A DNA stretch of 64,000 nt from Dermacentor variabilis (GCF_050947875.1 NC_134568.1:206920352-206984351); one strand, 5' to 3'. Counted from the first letter of the stretch, positions 46,061 through 58,167 are shown. The notes: generated from the letters alone by a model not told the origin. Numbers and translations are program-made.

Positions 46061-46870
46061 TCATGGTCTCTGAGTATTATATCACTGGGTCACTCTCTAA
46101 GAGCCTATGCAACTGGTGCGTCTCGAAAGGGTAGCTGGCCTACGCTAGTGGGGCGTCACACGGACACTAAGTGTGCCCACGTCGTCGTCTGAGCTTTGAC
46201 GACAAGCGTTGCTAACCTTTTGATGAGTATGAGCTACAGAGCTTAGAGGAATGAACCAGGGGGTTTATTCACATGGGGGAAACAGCGCAAACTTATTTAT
46301 AGTAAAAGGCATAAGATACTCGCACTGGCTGGAGCATGGAGTGCACTGCATCTTTCTCGTAGCATGAGCTACATGTCAGAGCAGACTACATCGTTCTGGG
46401 AGAGCACACTCCACACTGAGGATGTCTCTTAAAAACTCTCCATCTTCCCTAGATCACTCGCTAGGGAATCAACCAGTCCAGTGGTTCGTACCGGCACAGC
46501 ATACTGCCTTCAAGGAGGAGAAGGTTGACACAAAGCACATGCGCAGCCCCCAAGCTGAACCTGGATAGGGGAAAGCCAGCACACCAGACCCAGTGTTTCA
46601 CTGGCAAACTGGAAGAGGTCAATGACCCAAGCTCGCCAGAAGGTAAAGCTTCTCGAGGTCCTGGCATCTTTCACTTAAGTTCTGGGAAACTCTTCACCAT
46701 CTCGTTCCCACGCCGAAGTCTACCAATTTGCTGTCACTGAAAGACTCGCCTTCTTGTAGTAATGCCGAATCTATCAGCATCTCGGTATCCATGTTGACTC
46801 AGTGAAATTTTGTTTGGAGTCGATATCACAATGACCCCAATCTCCGCGCTTCGGCAAATGCGCCAAACAT
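46048..46870 (-). repeat. LTR-like direct repeat, copy 1
   Basis: It shares ordered blocks with 49591-50241: 'aaagggtagctggc', 'gagctacatgtcagagcaga', 'ctgggagagcacactccaca' and 'gtagtaatgccgaatct'. Copy 1 has about 270 extra bases (46490-46750). The pair flanks a minus-strand gag remnant, so I read them as LTRs of one element; exact TG/CA borders are not certain. Confidence 0.55.
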
Positions 46871-47659
46871 AAAAGCTCCTCCGCAGCCCAGAAAATCTCG
46901 ACTGGCCAGCGCTTACAACCACTGGGCAGGATGGGAATGGCTGGTGACCAAGAAGATGGCTTGATTTTCTGTAACAACTACAAGCTCGGAATGCTTTGAA
47001 CCATCCCACAACAAGTGGCACGGAAGAGTCGATCCTGGCAACACAGTACCACACAGCGTGCAAACGCCTGGAATCAGCTGTTAAACCCACTAGGTTTGAT
47101 ACCGAAATTTTAATTTAAGCTGCTCAAGTGGGAACTGAAAAGTTGAACCCCAAAATTTTGTGCTGACAAAGCGAGCGCGCACTTTCCTTTCAGTATAACA
47201 AAATCCGACTGTCGCGCTGCACGAGAGCAAAGGTATGCGTATAACTGCACCAAAGGCATTTCGTTTCCTTCCGTCTGCACAGGACACACAATAATGGAAC
47301 AGTACCAATGCTTTTCAGTGCAAATTATGCACTCATTGAAAACCAATGCACTTAACCTTAAAAAAAAACTTTGAAAACACTTCTAACAAAGGTTAACTAA
47401 TACACATGCCCATTGCTATAGGCCTTTAACAAATAACCTTAAGTCATTCACTAAAAAGAAAGCCTAGCTACTCATTAACGAACACTTCACGAAACTAAAG
47501 CTTTACACGAAACACATCTTTCAAACTGCAGGGCATCTCAAACGAAAACCTAAACAAAGCTCATAACTTACTTATTGAAATAAACTCTAGTTTCAAATTG
47601 CAAAACTTCTCAAACACTAAGAAAAAAGAAAGCTCAAACAATACAAAACATTTGTTTCT

Positions 47660-49283
47660 ATGGAACCTGTCTTTTTGTCTTTCGTTCTGATTATCTTACG
47701 ACGGACCCATATTTCTGGCTATTCTGGCTATTCTGGACCCAAGCTATTCTGGCTATCCAGGAACAACAAAAGGCCTGGCATTCTATCAGCTCTTTCCATG
47801 CGTTACAGTCCCCTGCCAAATTGCGTCCTGGCAATGTGCTTTCATCATGACTGCATCTGACCACATTGCGTGTCCCAACCACCTCGTCTCATGTTGCCAC
47901 CTTGCACTCCTTCGCAATGCATGCTACACCCCGAAGAGAATGATGGGGAACATAATTATCCCATGCCCTTTGTCTGCATTCATTCAGAATGTGCTTCTCA
48001 CATTTTGTCTGGTGGCTCAACGGTGCTTGATTTGAAAACGTCGTCAACAACGACTGCACCTTTCTCTCTTTTGCGCCCCACTCATGCTGTTTGACACCTT
48101 TCACTTTCTTACGCTGTGTCACACTCTCTGTCATATTCCAATCTTTACAAAGCTGCTTTACCTGAATCTTCTTCCTCGAGCTCACTTTTGAGCCATTTGC
48201 TCGCACCTCATGTTAACCGTTACACATCTCGTTGGCCGGGATCACTGTCTTACCCGCACAGTCTGAGTGATTTGTACCTAAATCATCTCTCTCTTGGCAA
48301 CCTCAACAGGTGGACAGCTTAACTGACTCTGAAACAGTACAGCAGTCTTTACTTGAGCTATGCAACTCGCACCCCTGCGAATTTCCCTCTACTGTGTTAT
48401 CCAGCTCACGCTGTACAATGGCACACAGGTAATCGGTTTTGACCGCTGTCTCACCCACACAGTGTGCATGAATCTTACCTAAATCATACCTGTTTTGGCA
48501 ACCTGGACTGGCAGTCAGCTTCATTGATCCTTGAACAATGCAGCTGTTTTCTTTTCAGCTACACAGCTCGCGCTCCTGCGAACTGCCCACAACTGCATTG
48601 TTCAGCTTACAAAGTGCTTCGGCACGCCGATCTGACTCTGCCTTTATCTTGACATGGGTGCTCATGTCTGTCGGGTCAGCAGTACTCTGAACTTCGTTGA
48701 CTGTGCCAATTTGTTCACATCTGGCCTCACCGTCTGAAGTGATCTGTTGGCACAGCACCTCATCGCGCTCACTATGGCCTTCAACGGCCTCTGTTGCCAC
48801 TACGGCATTGTTAGCAGCTAATGCTTTAAGTTCACCGATGAATGTGCTGCTAACCTCACAGTTACTACTCTTTCCAGCTCGCGACAAAAACATGCTAGTT
48901 ACTTCCTCTCACTTTCGCTGCATTCTGCCTACAGATTTCTCAAGATCCTGTTGTTTTTGTTCAATTGCCTGCTCCAACCATTCAATATTTTTGTCCAGTG
49001 CTGCTACTAACTGCCTCCTTGCTTCCCTTTCTTCCAGCCTGCATTTCTCCTGCAATATTCTTTCCTGTTCCTGTCTCGTTTTCTTTCCTGTTCTTGCCTA
49101 ATTTATTCCTGTTCCTGCCTTCTACTTAGAATTCTGTTACCAAGATGTTCGATGATTTTCAAATCATTGTCGCTTTGTAAAATGATTTTACAAATCAGCT
49201 TCTGTTAACTCCTCTTCTACATCTACCTCAAGCTCATCACATAACCACAACAGGTTAACTCTCTTCAAACTCAATATGACCAT
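47660..49283 (-). pseudogene. Gag-like remnant of an LTR element
   Basis: ATG at 49283 on the - strand starts MVILSLKRVNLLWLCDELEV then DVEEELTEA, resembling the N-terminus of tick gypsy-type Gag (KxxLLxLADELG). After stops and frameshifts comes a charged coiled coil (RQEQERILQEKCRLEEREAR, LDKNIEWLEQAIEQKQQDLE), then Ser/Glu-rich segments (48893-48555, 48524-48303, 48206-47889). No protease, RT or integrase is recognisable between the two repeat arms, so the copy is either non-autonomous or has lost pol. Confidence 0.5.
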
Positions 49284-49590
49284 GATCACTGCTTTATGCT
49301 TCGGCTCTGCTGTCGCACAATACCTGTTGCGATACCCACGCAAATCAGAATACATATAAATGATCCCCAGCTATTCAAAGCTATTAATGCAGAGAAATTG
49401 AAGCCTGGTAAATCATACAGCCAAAACCAAATGCTTACCCACAGAAGCAGCACCATGTCACGAGTCCTTCTCCGCCATATACAGTCGTTTGCAAGAGGTG
49501 GTCATTCACAAGTCGCCTCCAACTTCATCGGAATACTAGTCAGTCACCACGTCCCAAGGTTTTTGAGATCACTCTCACCACCGCTTACGA

Positions 49591-50241
49591 GTTGTTGGAT
49601 TAGGGGGTGCTATGGTCTCGGAGTCTGGCGAGTCTCGGAGTCGCGGAGTAGGCTAGAGAGCAACTGAGGGTTGCTCTCTAGCCTATGCTGCTGGTGCATC
49701 TCAAAAAGGGTAGCTGGCGTATACTACCGGGGTATCACACAAAGGCTAAGAGGGACCACACCGTCATCCGTGCCTTTCTTGGAGTTGCTAACTTGGTGAC
49801 GAGTACAAGGTCAGGAGGTTTAGAATATAGCGCGGTTTATTCACATTGGAGAAAAAGGGCAAACTTATCTACAGGAAAAGGCATAAGACACTTGCCTGGG
49901 CCAGAGCACAAAGTCCAGTACATCGTTCTCATAGAATGAGCTACATGTCAGAGCAGACTACATTGTTCTGGGAGAGCACACTCCACACTGAAGATGTCTC
50001 TTAAAAAACCCCTGGCTTCCCTAGATCACTAGCTGGGAAATGGGTAATGTCCCAATGAACCAATGCTGTGGTTCTGGTAGTAATGCCGAATCTCTCAGCA
50101 TCTCAGTGTCCACATTGACTTAGTGAAATTTTGTTTGATGTCGCTATCACAATGACCCCGGCCTTTGGTGGAAGTTTGTTTGATGTAGATATCACAATGA
50201 CCCCAACCTTTGCTCTTTCGCGAATACGCCAAACATAAGAT
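49591..50241 (-). repeat. LTR-like direct repeat, copy 2
   Basis: Homologous to 46048-46870 in the same orientation, about 3.5 kb apart. Near 50130-50210 the phrase 'tgtcgctatcacaatgaccc' is duplicated in tandem, a change absent from copy 1. Confidence 0.55.
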
Positions 50242-50252
50242 CGGCCAGAGTT

Positions 50253-51018
50253 GCAGTTATCAGCAGTGACATCTGCTGACCTCGGTGAAGCAGCTGATAG
50301 GAGGACTCCACAGAACAGTGGCGCTACACATGGGCAGCCAGTGATCGTGACAGTAGGCAACGGCAGTGTGGAAAGCGGCTGACAGCAGTGATACTCAACC
50401 AGAGTGCAATAAAACATCGCAACCACTAGTGATTAAGACTGCAGACCGCAGTTGTGTAGTAAACGACCTTGCATATGGAGAAAGTGTGGCAGCAACTGTG
50501 ATGGCGCCCTCCACTACCAGCATATGTAATAAGACGGACTGTGCAGCGATAGACGAAACATTCCTGATGATGGCAAACAGATATCGAGTGGCAAGCACAG
50601 CAAAAAGCAGTGGAATTCTCCTTGGTCTCGGTGACAGAGTGCAAGGTAAATTTTTTCACAAGTGAGTGCTGTAATGAAAGTGCATCGATCACAATATACA
50701 CTATCGTCGACTTCAATATGGTGAGTGGTGAGCACTTTACTGGAATCGCTGCTTGCCAAGCGTGTTGTGGAGCTGTGAGGATCCAATTAGCCATAAAACT
50801 AAAGGTGCACTGCAGAAACTGTAGTAAACTTTGCTCAAAATGGAGTTCATGACGAGTTGTTAGTGCCACTAGCAACTGCAATTCGTTCGAGATCAAGATT
50901 CGTTTGGCACGTGCTAAACAGAGTACGGGAAATGGACAGACGGTGCTGAACAACATTTTTGCTGCTATGGGTGTTTTCCACAGAGGCCTTCACAATGAGA
51001 CCTTTCAGCACTACCTTC
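50253..51018 (+). pseudogene. Mutator-like transposase remnant
   Basis: Open pieces at 50366-50665 and 50610-50852 lead into ACQACCGAVRIQLAIKLKVH, CRNCSKLCSKW, a stop, then NSFEIKIRLARAKQSTGNG and QTVLNNIFAAMGVFHRGLHN-ETFQHYLQ. The order of C-x2-C pairs, then F.(V/I)..R.......G.G...LN.F...M...HRGLH..T.Q.HL, is the conserved core of the Mutator-like (Phantom-type) transposase family of arthropods as I know it. The sequence stops at 51018 where the LINE begins, so the catalytic C-terminal part is absent. Frame breaks make it inactive. Confidence 0.6.
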
Positions 51019-51060
51019 AACACGGCGGGAGAACACGGCGCACATCATGACGGAATCAGA

Positions 51061-51610
51061 GCGGTGCTGGCAGCCGTCTGTGCGACTGCTAACCGTATTG
51101 TTGCACCTATGCAGGCATTTTGACGCGGTTCCATCGAGCGGCGCAGGACCATCTTACCCAACGCAGCACCAACGATACATTCTGGAGCGTGGCCGCAGAG
51201 TGATCTGTGCAAGCAATCAACCAGGAAATTTGTGCCTGCGCGGAAGACTTTCGACGCCCCTCAAGCAACCCGATAAAAGAAGCCAGCGACAGCCACGGAC
51301 ACATCACAGCGGTGCTGGCAGCCGTCTGTGTGACTGCTAACCGTATTGTTGCACCTATGCAGGCATTTTGACGCGGTTCCATCGAGCGGCGCAGGACCAT
51401 CTTACCCAACGCAGCACCAACGATACATTCCGGAGCGTGGCCGCAGAGTGATCTGTGCAAGCAATCAACCAGGAAATTCACGCCTGCGCGGAAGACTTTC
51501 GACGCCCCTCAAGCAACCCGATAAAATAAGCCAGCGACAGCCACGGACACATCAGAGCGGTGCTGGCAGCCGTCTGTGCGACTGCTAACCGTATTGTTGC
51601 ACCTATGCAG
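51061..51610 (+). repeat. LINE 5' UTR tandem monomers, 248-bp unit
   Basis: 'gcggtgctggcagccgtctg' starts at 51061, 51309 and 51557: two full units of 248 bp and a third that breaks off after 'cacctatgcag'. Units 1 and 2 are nearly identical by eye. The monomers end just before ORF1. The arrangement resembles mouse L1 promoter monomers, so a promoter role is an inference. Confidence 0.88.
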
Positions 51611-51719
51611 GTGGGCACACACACATTCGTGTGAGAGTTTATTTCCTTGCATTTTACAGTTGCTGCACTGCTCTGGTACCTCTTGTTGTCTGTGATGCGG
51701 TTGTGGAAAAGTTGTTAAA

Positions 51720-52532
51720 ATGGGGGACGACGAGGCTACGCAACTTGACAATTTTTGCCAAGACACTCGCAGACGAGGCTCCCAAAAGCATTAAAGAAGT
51801 TACTAAGGTTCTGATAGAAATGACTTCTAAATTTATGGAGGCCATGACTGAAATTAAGGTTACCGTAAACAAGTTGAACTCATCTAGTGACGCTGTACAG
51901 ACTGAAATAGCAGCAGTGAAGAAATCAATGGGTTTCATAAACACTGCCTTTGAGGGCTACAGAACAGAAGTTAAAACGATGAGGCTTGAACTCGCAGAAG
52001 TAAAGAAGAACAATCTGGAAATTCAGCAAGAAAACAAGAAGCTGACAAACGAAGTGAAGGAACTAAAAACACAATTGGTTGAACTGAAGCAATGCAGCAG
52101 AAGGAATAACATCGAATTGAAAGGTATCCCTGAATCTGATAATGAGAACCTCGGTAGCATGATGACACAGATAACTTCTTACCTACAAGTTAAGCTTTCT
52201 CCTGAGGAAATTGACGCTGTACACCGTGTCCCAACCAAGTCGAAGGGACCTTCCAATGCAATTGTGAAGTTTAAGTCAAGGTGTGAAGTTTAAGTCAAGT
52301 CGAAAAAGAACAGGCTAAATACTTCCATGCTTGGCTTCCCAGAGAACGATCCCGTTTTTGTCAACATTTGTGTCCAGAAAAAAGGGTTTTGCTCGGCAAA
52401 GCTATTGGCATAAAGCGTGACAGAGGCTGGAAGTTCGCATGGGTGTCTGAAGGCAAAATCTTGATGAGAAAAACAGAAAGCTCGAGAGTAATGCACATAA
52501 CCTGTGAAGATGACCTGGGAAAAATTGTTTGA
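51720..52532 (+). pseudogene. LINE ORF1 (coiled-coil nucleic-acid-binding protein), frameshifted
   Basis: The first plausible ATG, 51720 (MGDDEATQLDNF), shifts frame soon after. The main frame reads SIKEVTKVLIEMTSKFMEAM and a long coiled coil (LELAEVKKNNLEIQQENKKL then TNEVKELKTQLVELKQCSRR) followed by NNIELKGIPES and VHRVPTKSKGPSNAIVKFKS, the RRM-like core shared by CR1/L1-type ORF1 proteins. After a second frame change near 52290 the C-terminus reads LLGKAIGIKRDRGWKFAWVS, EGKILMRKTESSRV and a stop at 52530-52532. The domain order is complete but not translatable as one chain. Confidence 0.8.
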
Positions 52533-52573
52533 TTACCAATGCTCTTGTGTTTTAGTACTTGTATACTCTTACA

Positions 52574-55368
52574 ATGTCTTTGGCCATAGATGAAGATGAC
52601 CTGTTAAGCAGTGACAAAGACACATCAATATTTTACTCTAATATCCGCAGTGTGAGGAAGAACCTGAACCTTCTCTTCTAGTGGCTTCCTTGACAAGATA
52701 TTCCCAATCTTTTGATATTGTAGCACTTACAGAAACCTGGCTGCAAAAAGATGAGAAAGTTATGCTTCCTGGCTATGTTATGCTATCTTATCCGAGAGAA
52801 TCAAAAAACCGCGGTGGTGGTGTTGCCTTTTTTCTCAGAAATGGTCTACCTTTCTCGTCTTTGGCGCCAGTCACCCTCAGTCATACAGACATAGAAACAC
52901 TGTTCATAAAACTGCCCCATTCATTCACTGTTAGAGTTATTTACCGTCCACCAAACTCGTGCCTTTCCTCCTTCCTTGATAAACTCGAAGGAATTCTTGA
53001 AACGCTCACTACTCACTCAGAACACATAATTATTGTTGGCGATTTTAACATTGATACAAGTGCTGAATGCCGCAAAGACTACGTGAATCTGTTAACATTG
53101 TACAATTTCCGAAATATGATTAATACACCCACACGTGTAACTACCTTGTCTTCATCTATTATTGATCATGCATTAACAAATATACCGACTGGGATACGCG
53201 CTGGGGTTTACAGCAAACCCATCTCCGATCACCTCCCACTTTTTGTTGCTGCTGACACTGATATAAAACCAGAGCGTGAGAGCAAGAAGTATGTATCTAA
53301 AATAGATTATGCCGTACTGCGTGAAAATCTATTGGCCATTGCAGTGTAATATATCATGATGACGCCGATACAGAGTTTAGTAACCTAATAGACACGCTTT
53401 CGCAAATGGTTACTACCTGCAGCAGAAATATTAGTGTTCGCTCTTACGAAGCACCACTATGCCCTTGGATGACTGAGCCAATCCTCGCCGTTCTAAAAGA
53501 GAAGGATTCATGGTACCGTAAGTGGAAGCAACACAAGGATAATGTTTACTATTTAAACCAATTTAAGAACCTGCGCAATAGATCCGTGTCGATGATGAGG
53601 GCACGAAAAAAAGCATATTACATACGTCTTGTTGAACAGGCTTCCGGCAATTCACATAAGGTCTGGAAAATAATAAATGAAGTTGCTGGCAAAGCCAGTT
53701 TGCGCCGTGTTCTCCCGGAAGAAATAGATCGCAATACTACAGAAAGATTTCATTCCTTTTTCACCAATATCGGCCCGTCATTGGCTGCTCAACTCCCTGA
53801 ATTACAACAAAATGCTGCATCCAATACAGTTCTCAATACTTTTGTATTGTTTGAGATCGAACCCGATGAAATTACATCCATTATTCTCAGCTTACCAGGC
53901 AATAAATCTGCCGGACTGGACGGAATTTACCCATGCATACCTAAGGAAAACACTGATATCTTGGTACCCATCTTATGCAAACTTTTTAATCATTCATTAA
54001 AATGTGCAAAGTACCCCTCTGCACTAAAGATTGCCAAAGTTGTCCCGGTATACAAAGATGGAGACCGATCCAACCCGTCAAGCTACAGACCCATTTCTGT
54101 CCTAAGTGTTATTAATAATATTTACGAAAAGATTCTATCCCCAATATTTGCAAATTCTTAGAAAAATATAATTTACTCTGTCAACAGCAACATGGATTTC
54201 GAAAACATCATTCAACGGCATCTGCAGTCCTAAGCCTGACTCAATTAATTAATACAGCATTACATGAAAACATACTGGCCACTGTTGTATTTGTTGATTT
54301 AAAGAAAGCGTTTGATACCGTGAATCACGCTATTATGCTCAACAAATTAAACCACTATGGATTTTGCGGTGAAGTCTACAGCTTACTTTCCAGTTACATC
54401 GAAAACCGTCAACAAGCTGTAGTTATCAAGAACACCATATCATCACTTAAATATTTACAGACCGGGGTTCCTCAAGGATCCGTTTTGGGCCCATGTTATT
54501 TTCGTTATACTTAAATGATTTGCCGAAGGTCCTAAGTTGCTGTGATATATTAATGTATGCTGATGACACTGCGATCATAGTAACAGCTGACAACCATGAG
54601 GATCTAGAAGCAAAGAAAAACGCTGAATTGAAAAAAATTACAAGCTGCTTTTTCACCAACAAGCCAACGATTAATTCAAGCAAAACCAAATATATGGTAT
54701 TTAGCTCACGAGCAAAAGTCATTGACAGCTTCCAAATTAACATTTTCATTAACGACCACTCACTCGAACGAACACACTCATTTAAGTATCTTGGTGTCAT
54801 TCTAGATGAACATCTTCACTGGAAAAATCAGATTAGCGCCGTCTGTTCGAAGTTGGCTTCTGGCTGTTATGCCTTATTACAGGCCCGTGATTGTCTTAAC
54901 GCACATACACTGCATACCCTTTATTTTGCCCTTATTAACAGTCATTTAACATACTGTGTAGAATCATGGGGTTTGACATACGACACTTACCTTGATCCTA
55001 TCCGGCGATTACAAAAATGGGCTATCCGAATTATAACACAAAGCAAGTATACTGAACCAAGTAAACCAATTTTCCAGTTATTAAATATCCTTCCTTTCAA
55101 TCTTTTCCGGTCTTTAAAGATAGCGGTGTGTGTAAACAACATAGTAAAATATAACCAACCTTTCGATGCCTCCCTGTTTCGCTCTCCTTCTCGACTCGCA
55201 AGAAATCTCTCACATAGTAACTTTAATCTGCCACCGAATAATAACATCTACAGTGAAAGATTGGTGCAGTTTTCAGGAGCCAAGGTTTGGAATGCTTTAC
55301 CCCCAGAAATAAAACAGTCCCACGAAACAAATAAAGCATTAAGAACATACTTCTTGAGCCTTATTTGA
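52574..55368 (+). pseudogene. LINE ORF2: APE endonuclease and reverse transcriptase, frameshifted
   Basis: It starts MSLAIDEDDLLSSDKD, with SNIRSVRKNLN before a break near 52680. The endonuclease (52681-53349) shows VALTETWL, GGGVAFFLRNG, VIYRPPNS, IIVGDFNID, SSIIDHALTN and ISDHLPLF, the usual catalytic set. RT (53406-55368) shows SAGLDGIYP, AKVVPVYKDGDRSNPSSYRP, FVDLKKAFDTVNH (motif A), TGVPQGSVLGP (motif B) and LMYADDTAIIV (motif C, near 54556), then FKYLGVILDEHLHW. Frame breaks near 53349, 54161 and 54514 disconnect it, although each catalytic motif is intact. There is no RNase H; it ends at TGA 55366-55368. Confidence 0.88.
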
Positions 55369-56482
55369 TCTATGTGACAGTTGTTCGCGGTTTGTGTTTG
55401 TTGTACAGTGTTGTTCATTACAGATCTTTATTCATTCTGCTGTAAAATGCATATTATATTATTTTCTCCTCATTGTATACTGTACTTTGGTCTTTCGCCA
55501 TGATTTTGGGCTTTCTATTTTACACAAGTGCTGTGTCATTGCCATCGTGTATTTTTGTTTCTGAACCCCACACTAGCCTCTGGCTGTGGGTTCAGTCAGT
55601 GTTTGATAATTTGTATGGCAAGAGTAGAAATAAAAAGAAATTAAAAAAGAAATGAAATGAAAAAACAAAGCTGAATCCAGCAACAAGTGCCTGTACTGGA
55701 CATTTGACAAAATTGTGCCACTGTGGTTAAGAACCTTTATAAAGACTTTAGTTTTGATAATCCAGGGAACATGGCAGTGTCTTTTGATGGAAGTTGGCAT
55801 ACTAGGGGACATACTTCTCATATAGGAGTGGTCAGTGTGACATTCCTGGGTATGTGCTAGATTATGTTGTACTGTCAAATTTCTGTGTCAGCTGTGAATG
55901 TGGCCCAAAACCAGATAGCTTTGAATATTCTGATTGTAGATTAGTGCATTCATGCCAAAAGAACACCTCGTCTAAGGCTGGCCAGATGGTAGTGGCAGCA
56001 ATTTGATTTCATTGCACTTTTTCACTTTACAGCCTCATATACACCACCATGCTTTGTGATGGTGACAGCTGGTCGTGCAACGCCATCAATTAAACAATAG
56101 TGTATGGCATCATACAGGTGGAAAAAGAAGACCATTCAAACCATGTAGAGAAACACGTGGGGACTGCACTGTAGAACCTTGTGCAAAAGCTCAAAGGGGA
56201 GAGCGGAAGGTGCATGATTGGTAAAGGCCATCTGACTGGCGACTTTATCACCAAGCTGACAGGCTACTATGTTTGGGCTCTCAAATGAAAGTGCATGAAA
56301 ACTATGATATGGTGTTTTAGGAAAATGCACCATTTTGAAATCTTGTAGAAATCACCAACAAAAACTCACGATTTGTGTAAAGTAGCAAATTTAGAATTAC
56401 AACTTGCACTCTTTGAACATTCAGGAATATACCTGCTTGGTGCAGCACATATCAAATATTCTGCAGGTCGCATCCCAAATTT

Positions 56483-56501
56483 AAAAAAAAAAAAAAAAAA
56501 A
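56483..56501 (+). repeat. A19 homopolymer
   Basis: Nineteen A in a row; no retroposon body is recognised just upstream. Confidence 0.85.
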
Positions 56502-57378
56502 TTGTAACTCTTTTTTATTGGCTTAGAAAAATACTGCTAATTCATATTTGTTATGCGCACACAAGATTGACTATTTCCTGAAGGTTTCATGTATCTAGAG
56601 TCAATAGAAAATGTTGGTATCAGACGTCATGTCCACCCTTAACAAAACAGGTAAGTGCACCTGACCATCTGGACAAAACACAAGTTTTATTTCAGATCTT
56701 AAGCCTTGAGATGTGCATTTGAAATGTGCAAATAGGCTTATTGCCAAAGCTGCCAAATTCCACAGTGGTTCTGCTGCGAAAATATTGTACAAGTGGAGCT
56801 TTTTGTTGACTGGTCTTTCACTTTTACATGTAGCTTGGTGCTGAAAGCCATGACAACTGAAGGCAACACCTTGTTGCACATTATTTGGAGATGCAAATCA
56901 AACAATTGACTTAATGATACCCAGCACAGGAAACTCATGTCAAAGAGAGTGACAAGAGAAGATAGGTTGCGCAACGTCCTACATCCCCTGTTCAGTGGCC
57001 CCAGTGTTTTACCTCTGCCAAATGATGTTTGGAATAACAGCCTGGGTAAAATAACCTGGCTGGTATCATCTATCTCGGCAAAGTGTCAACAAGAATGAAA
57101 ATAAAGGTATAAATGAAACAAACTGTATGCTACCACAAGTCATAACCTTGTTATATTTTTGATTTCGCTTTCATTTCAGTTAAGTTACTAAAACACTTAC
57201 ATTTACAAACCCCAGAATGCAGAGCTTTATTATTTCCTGTATCAATAAATATTTTTAAAATGCTTAAGAGGAGTGGTTGCTTCTTTAAAACCACATGTAA
57301 AATCTCGGAAATCATTTTTTATTTGCTTATTTTCTAGAAAAAAAATTGTGGCTTTGGCTTGTCCTTCTTCTAATGCAG

Positions 57379-57701
57379 GTAATGAGTTAGTGCAGTATAC
57401 ACCAAGCCTCCTCGACCTGGGCATTGAAGAAAGCTCTTCATTCCAGCCTGTCAGTGAACTCCTGCTGTCTGATGATGATGAACTCCCAAGCACTGCAGCT
57501 GCACCGAGTCCTGTTGATGATGAACCCTCAATCCCAAGGCCCAGCTCACTGGTTACATCTGAACAAAGTCCAAGCTCACAATCTGCATCCCCTTCCCTCC
57601 TGTTTCAAGAAAACAACAGATCAGTTGTGCAGACTGAATCCCAGTTAGCTGGTAAGAAAGGGACATCAGGCAGGAAAAGCCGTGGAGGTAGCAAGAAGTG
57701 A
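57379..57701 (+). CDS. HSF1: HSF1 terminal coding exon (C-terminal activation region)
   Basis: Acceptor 'gtccttcttctaatgcag', then GT completing Gly and NELVQYTPSLLDLGIEESS, comparable to the conserved K-x-LVHYTAQPLFLLD stretch of vertebrate HSF1. It continues with acidic and hydrophobic clusters (SELLLSDDDELPS, PVDDEPSIPRP) typical of activation domains. The end is basic (GKKGTSGRKSRGGSKK) before TGA at 57699-57701. Length is 2 nt + 106 codons + stop. An earlier acceptor-like 'cttattttctag' (57337) would give the wrong frame, which supports 57379 as the start. A basic C-terminal tail is not something I recall in vertebrate HSF1. Confidence 0.88.
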
Positions 57702-58110
57702 AATGGGAGTGTGGTCTCCACTGGAAAGAAGTATGCATGCTAGCCTTATAGCTAGCAACCAATGTGCTAGGATGTTGAGAGTCTGTATGTGCACGAGCAC
57801 ATAAGGAGTATATTCCAGCCAGCACAGAACCCTGCAATACTCCACTGCAAACCATACAAACAGCAGCAGCGGAAACACCGTAAAATTGTGATGGCATGGC
57901 TGCACAAGGCTAGTTCTAGAATGTACTGAATACAAAGCACACTACAAGCACAGATCAAATTTGTAGCTACAGAGCCTGAAGAGGATGCATCTCGTACTGA
58001 AGTACAGAGGGACAAGCAGCCGAGATTGACATGCCGCGACCTGCACTTCCGTTGATGTTCGGGGCTGGGAGCTCAGACAAAAAGATAATAAAAATCATCC
58101 CAAACTTTCA
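57702..58110 (+). other. HSF1 3' UTR (inferred)
   Basis: The first canonical AATAAA after the stop is at 58087-58092, so the UTR would be about 400 bases. No other gene feature is seen in this stretch. Confidence 0.5.
58087..58092 (+). promoter_or_regulatory. Candidate HSF1 poly(A) signal
   Basis: AATAAA within 'aaaagataataaaaatcatc', the first canonical hexamer after the stop codon. Confidence 0.45.
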
Positions 58111-58167
58111 CTGGAGGAACTCTTCAATTTGACTAATCCAAGCTCTAGAAGCAAACATCACACTCCT

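Larger units (their letters stand above)
51019..55665 (+). mobile_element. CR1/Jockey-group LINE, nearly full length
   Basis: The order is 5' tandem monomers (51061-51610), ORF1 (51720-52532), ORF2 (52574-55368), a ~250-bp 3' UTR and an A-rich tail ('aaataaaaagaaattaaaaa', 55627-55665). RT is not followed by RNase H, and ORF2 carries an APE-type endonuclease, fitting the CR1/Jockey group. It is sense to HSF1. A handful of frameshifts inactivate it. No target duplication was identified. Confidence 0.85.
44982..57378 (+). other. HSF1 intron (12.4 kb)
   Basis: It holds Mutator-like remnants (45847-46060, 50253-51018), an LTR-type minus-strand element (46048-50241) and a CR1/Jockey-group LINE with 5' monomers (51019-55665). 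44982-45846 contains AT-rich sequence and short frames without recognisable content; 46871-47659 is presumably interior of the LTR-type element. 55666-57378 shows only an A19 tract at 56483. Confidence 0.7.

Noticed and set aside
51047..51588. Two similar open frames of 97 and 80 codons
   Set aside because: They are the same chance frame in tandem LINE monomers, with no domain and repeated nucleotide for nucleotide.
57301..57378. Alternative acceptor 'tttgcttattttctag' ending at 57337 for the last HSF1 exon
   Set aside because: Joining there puts the terminal exon out of frame; the acceptor ending at 57378 fits exactly.
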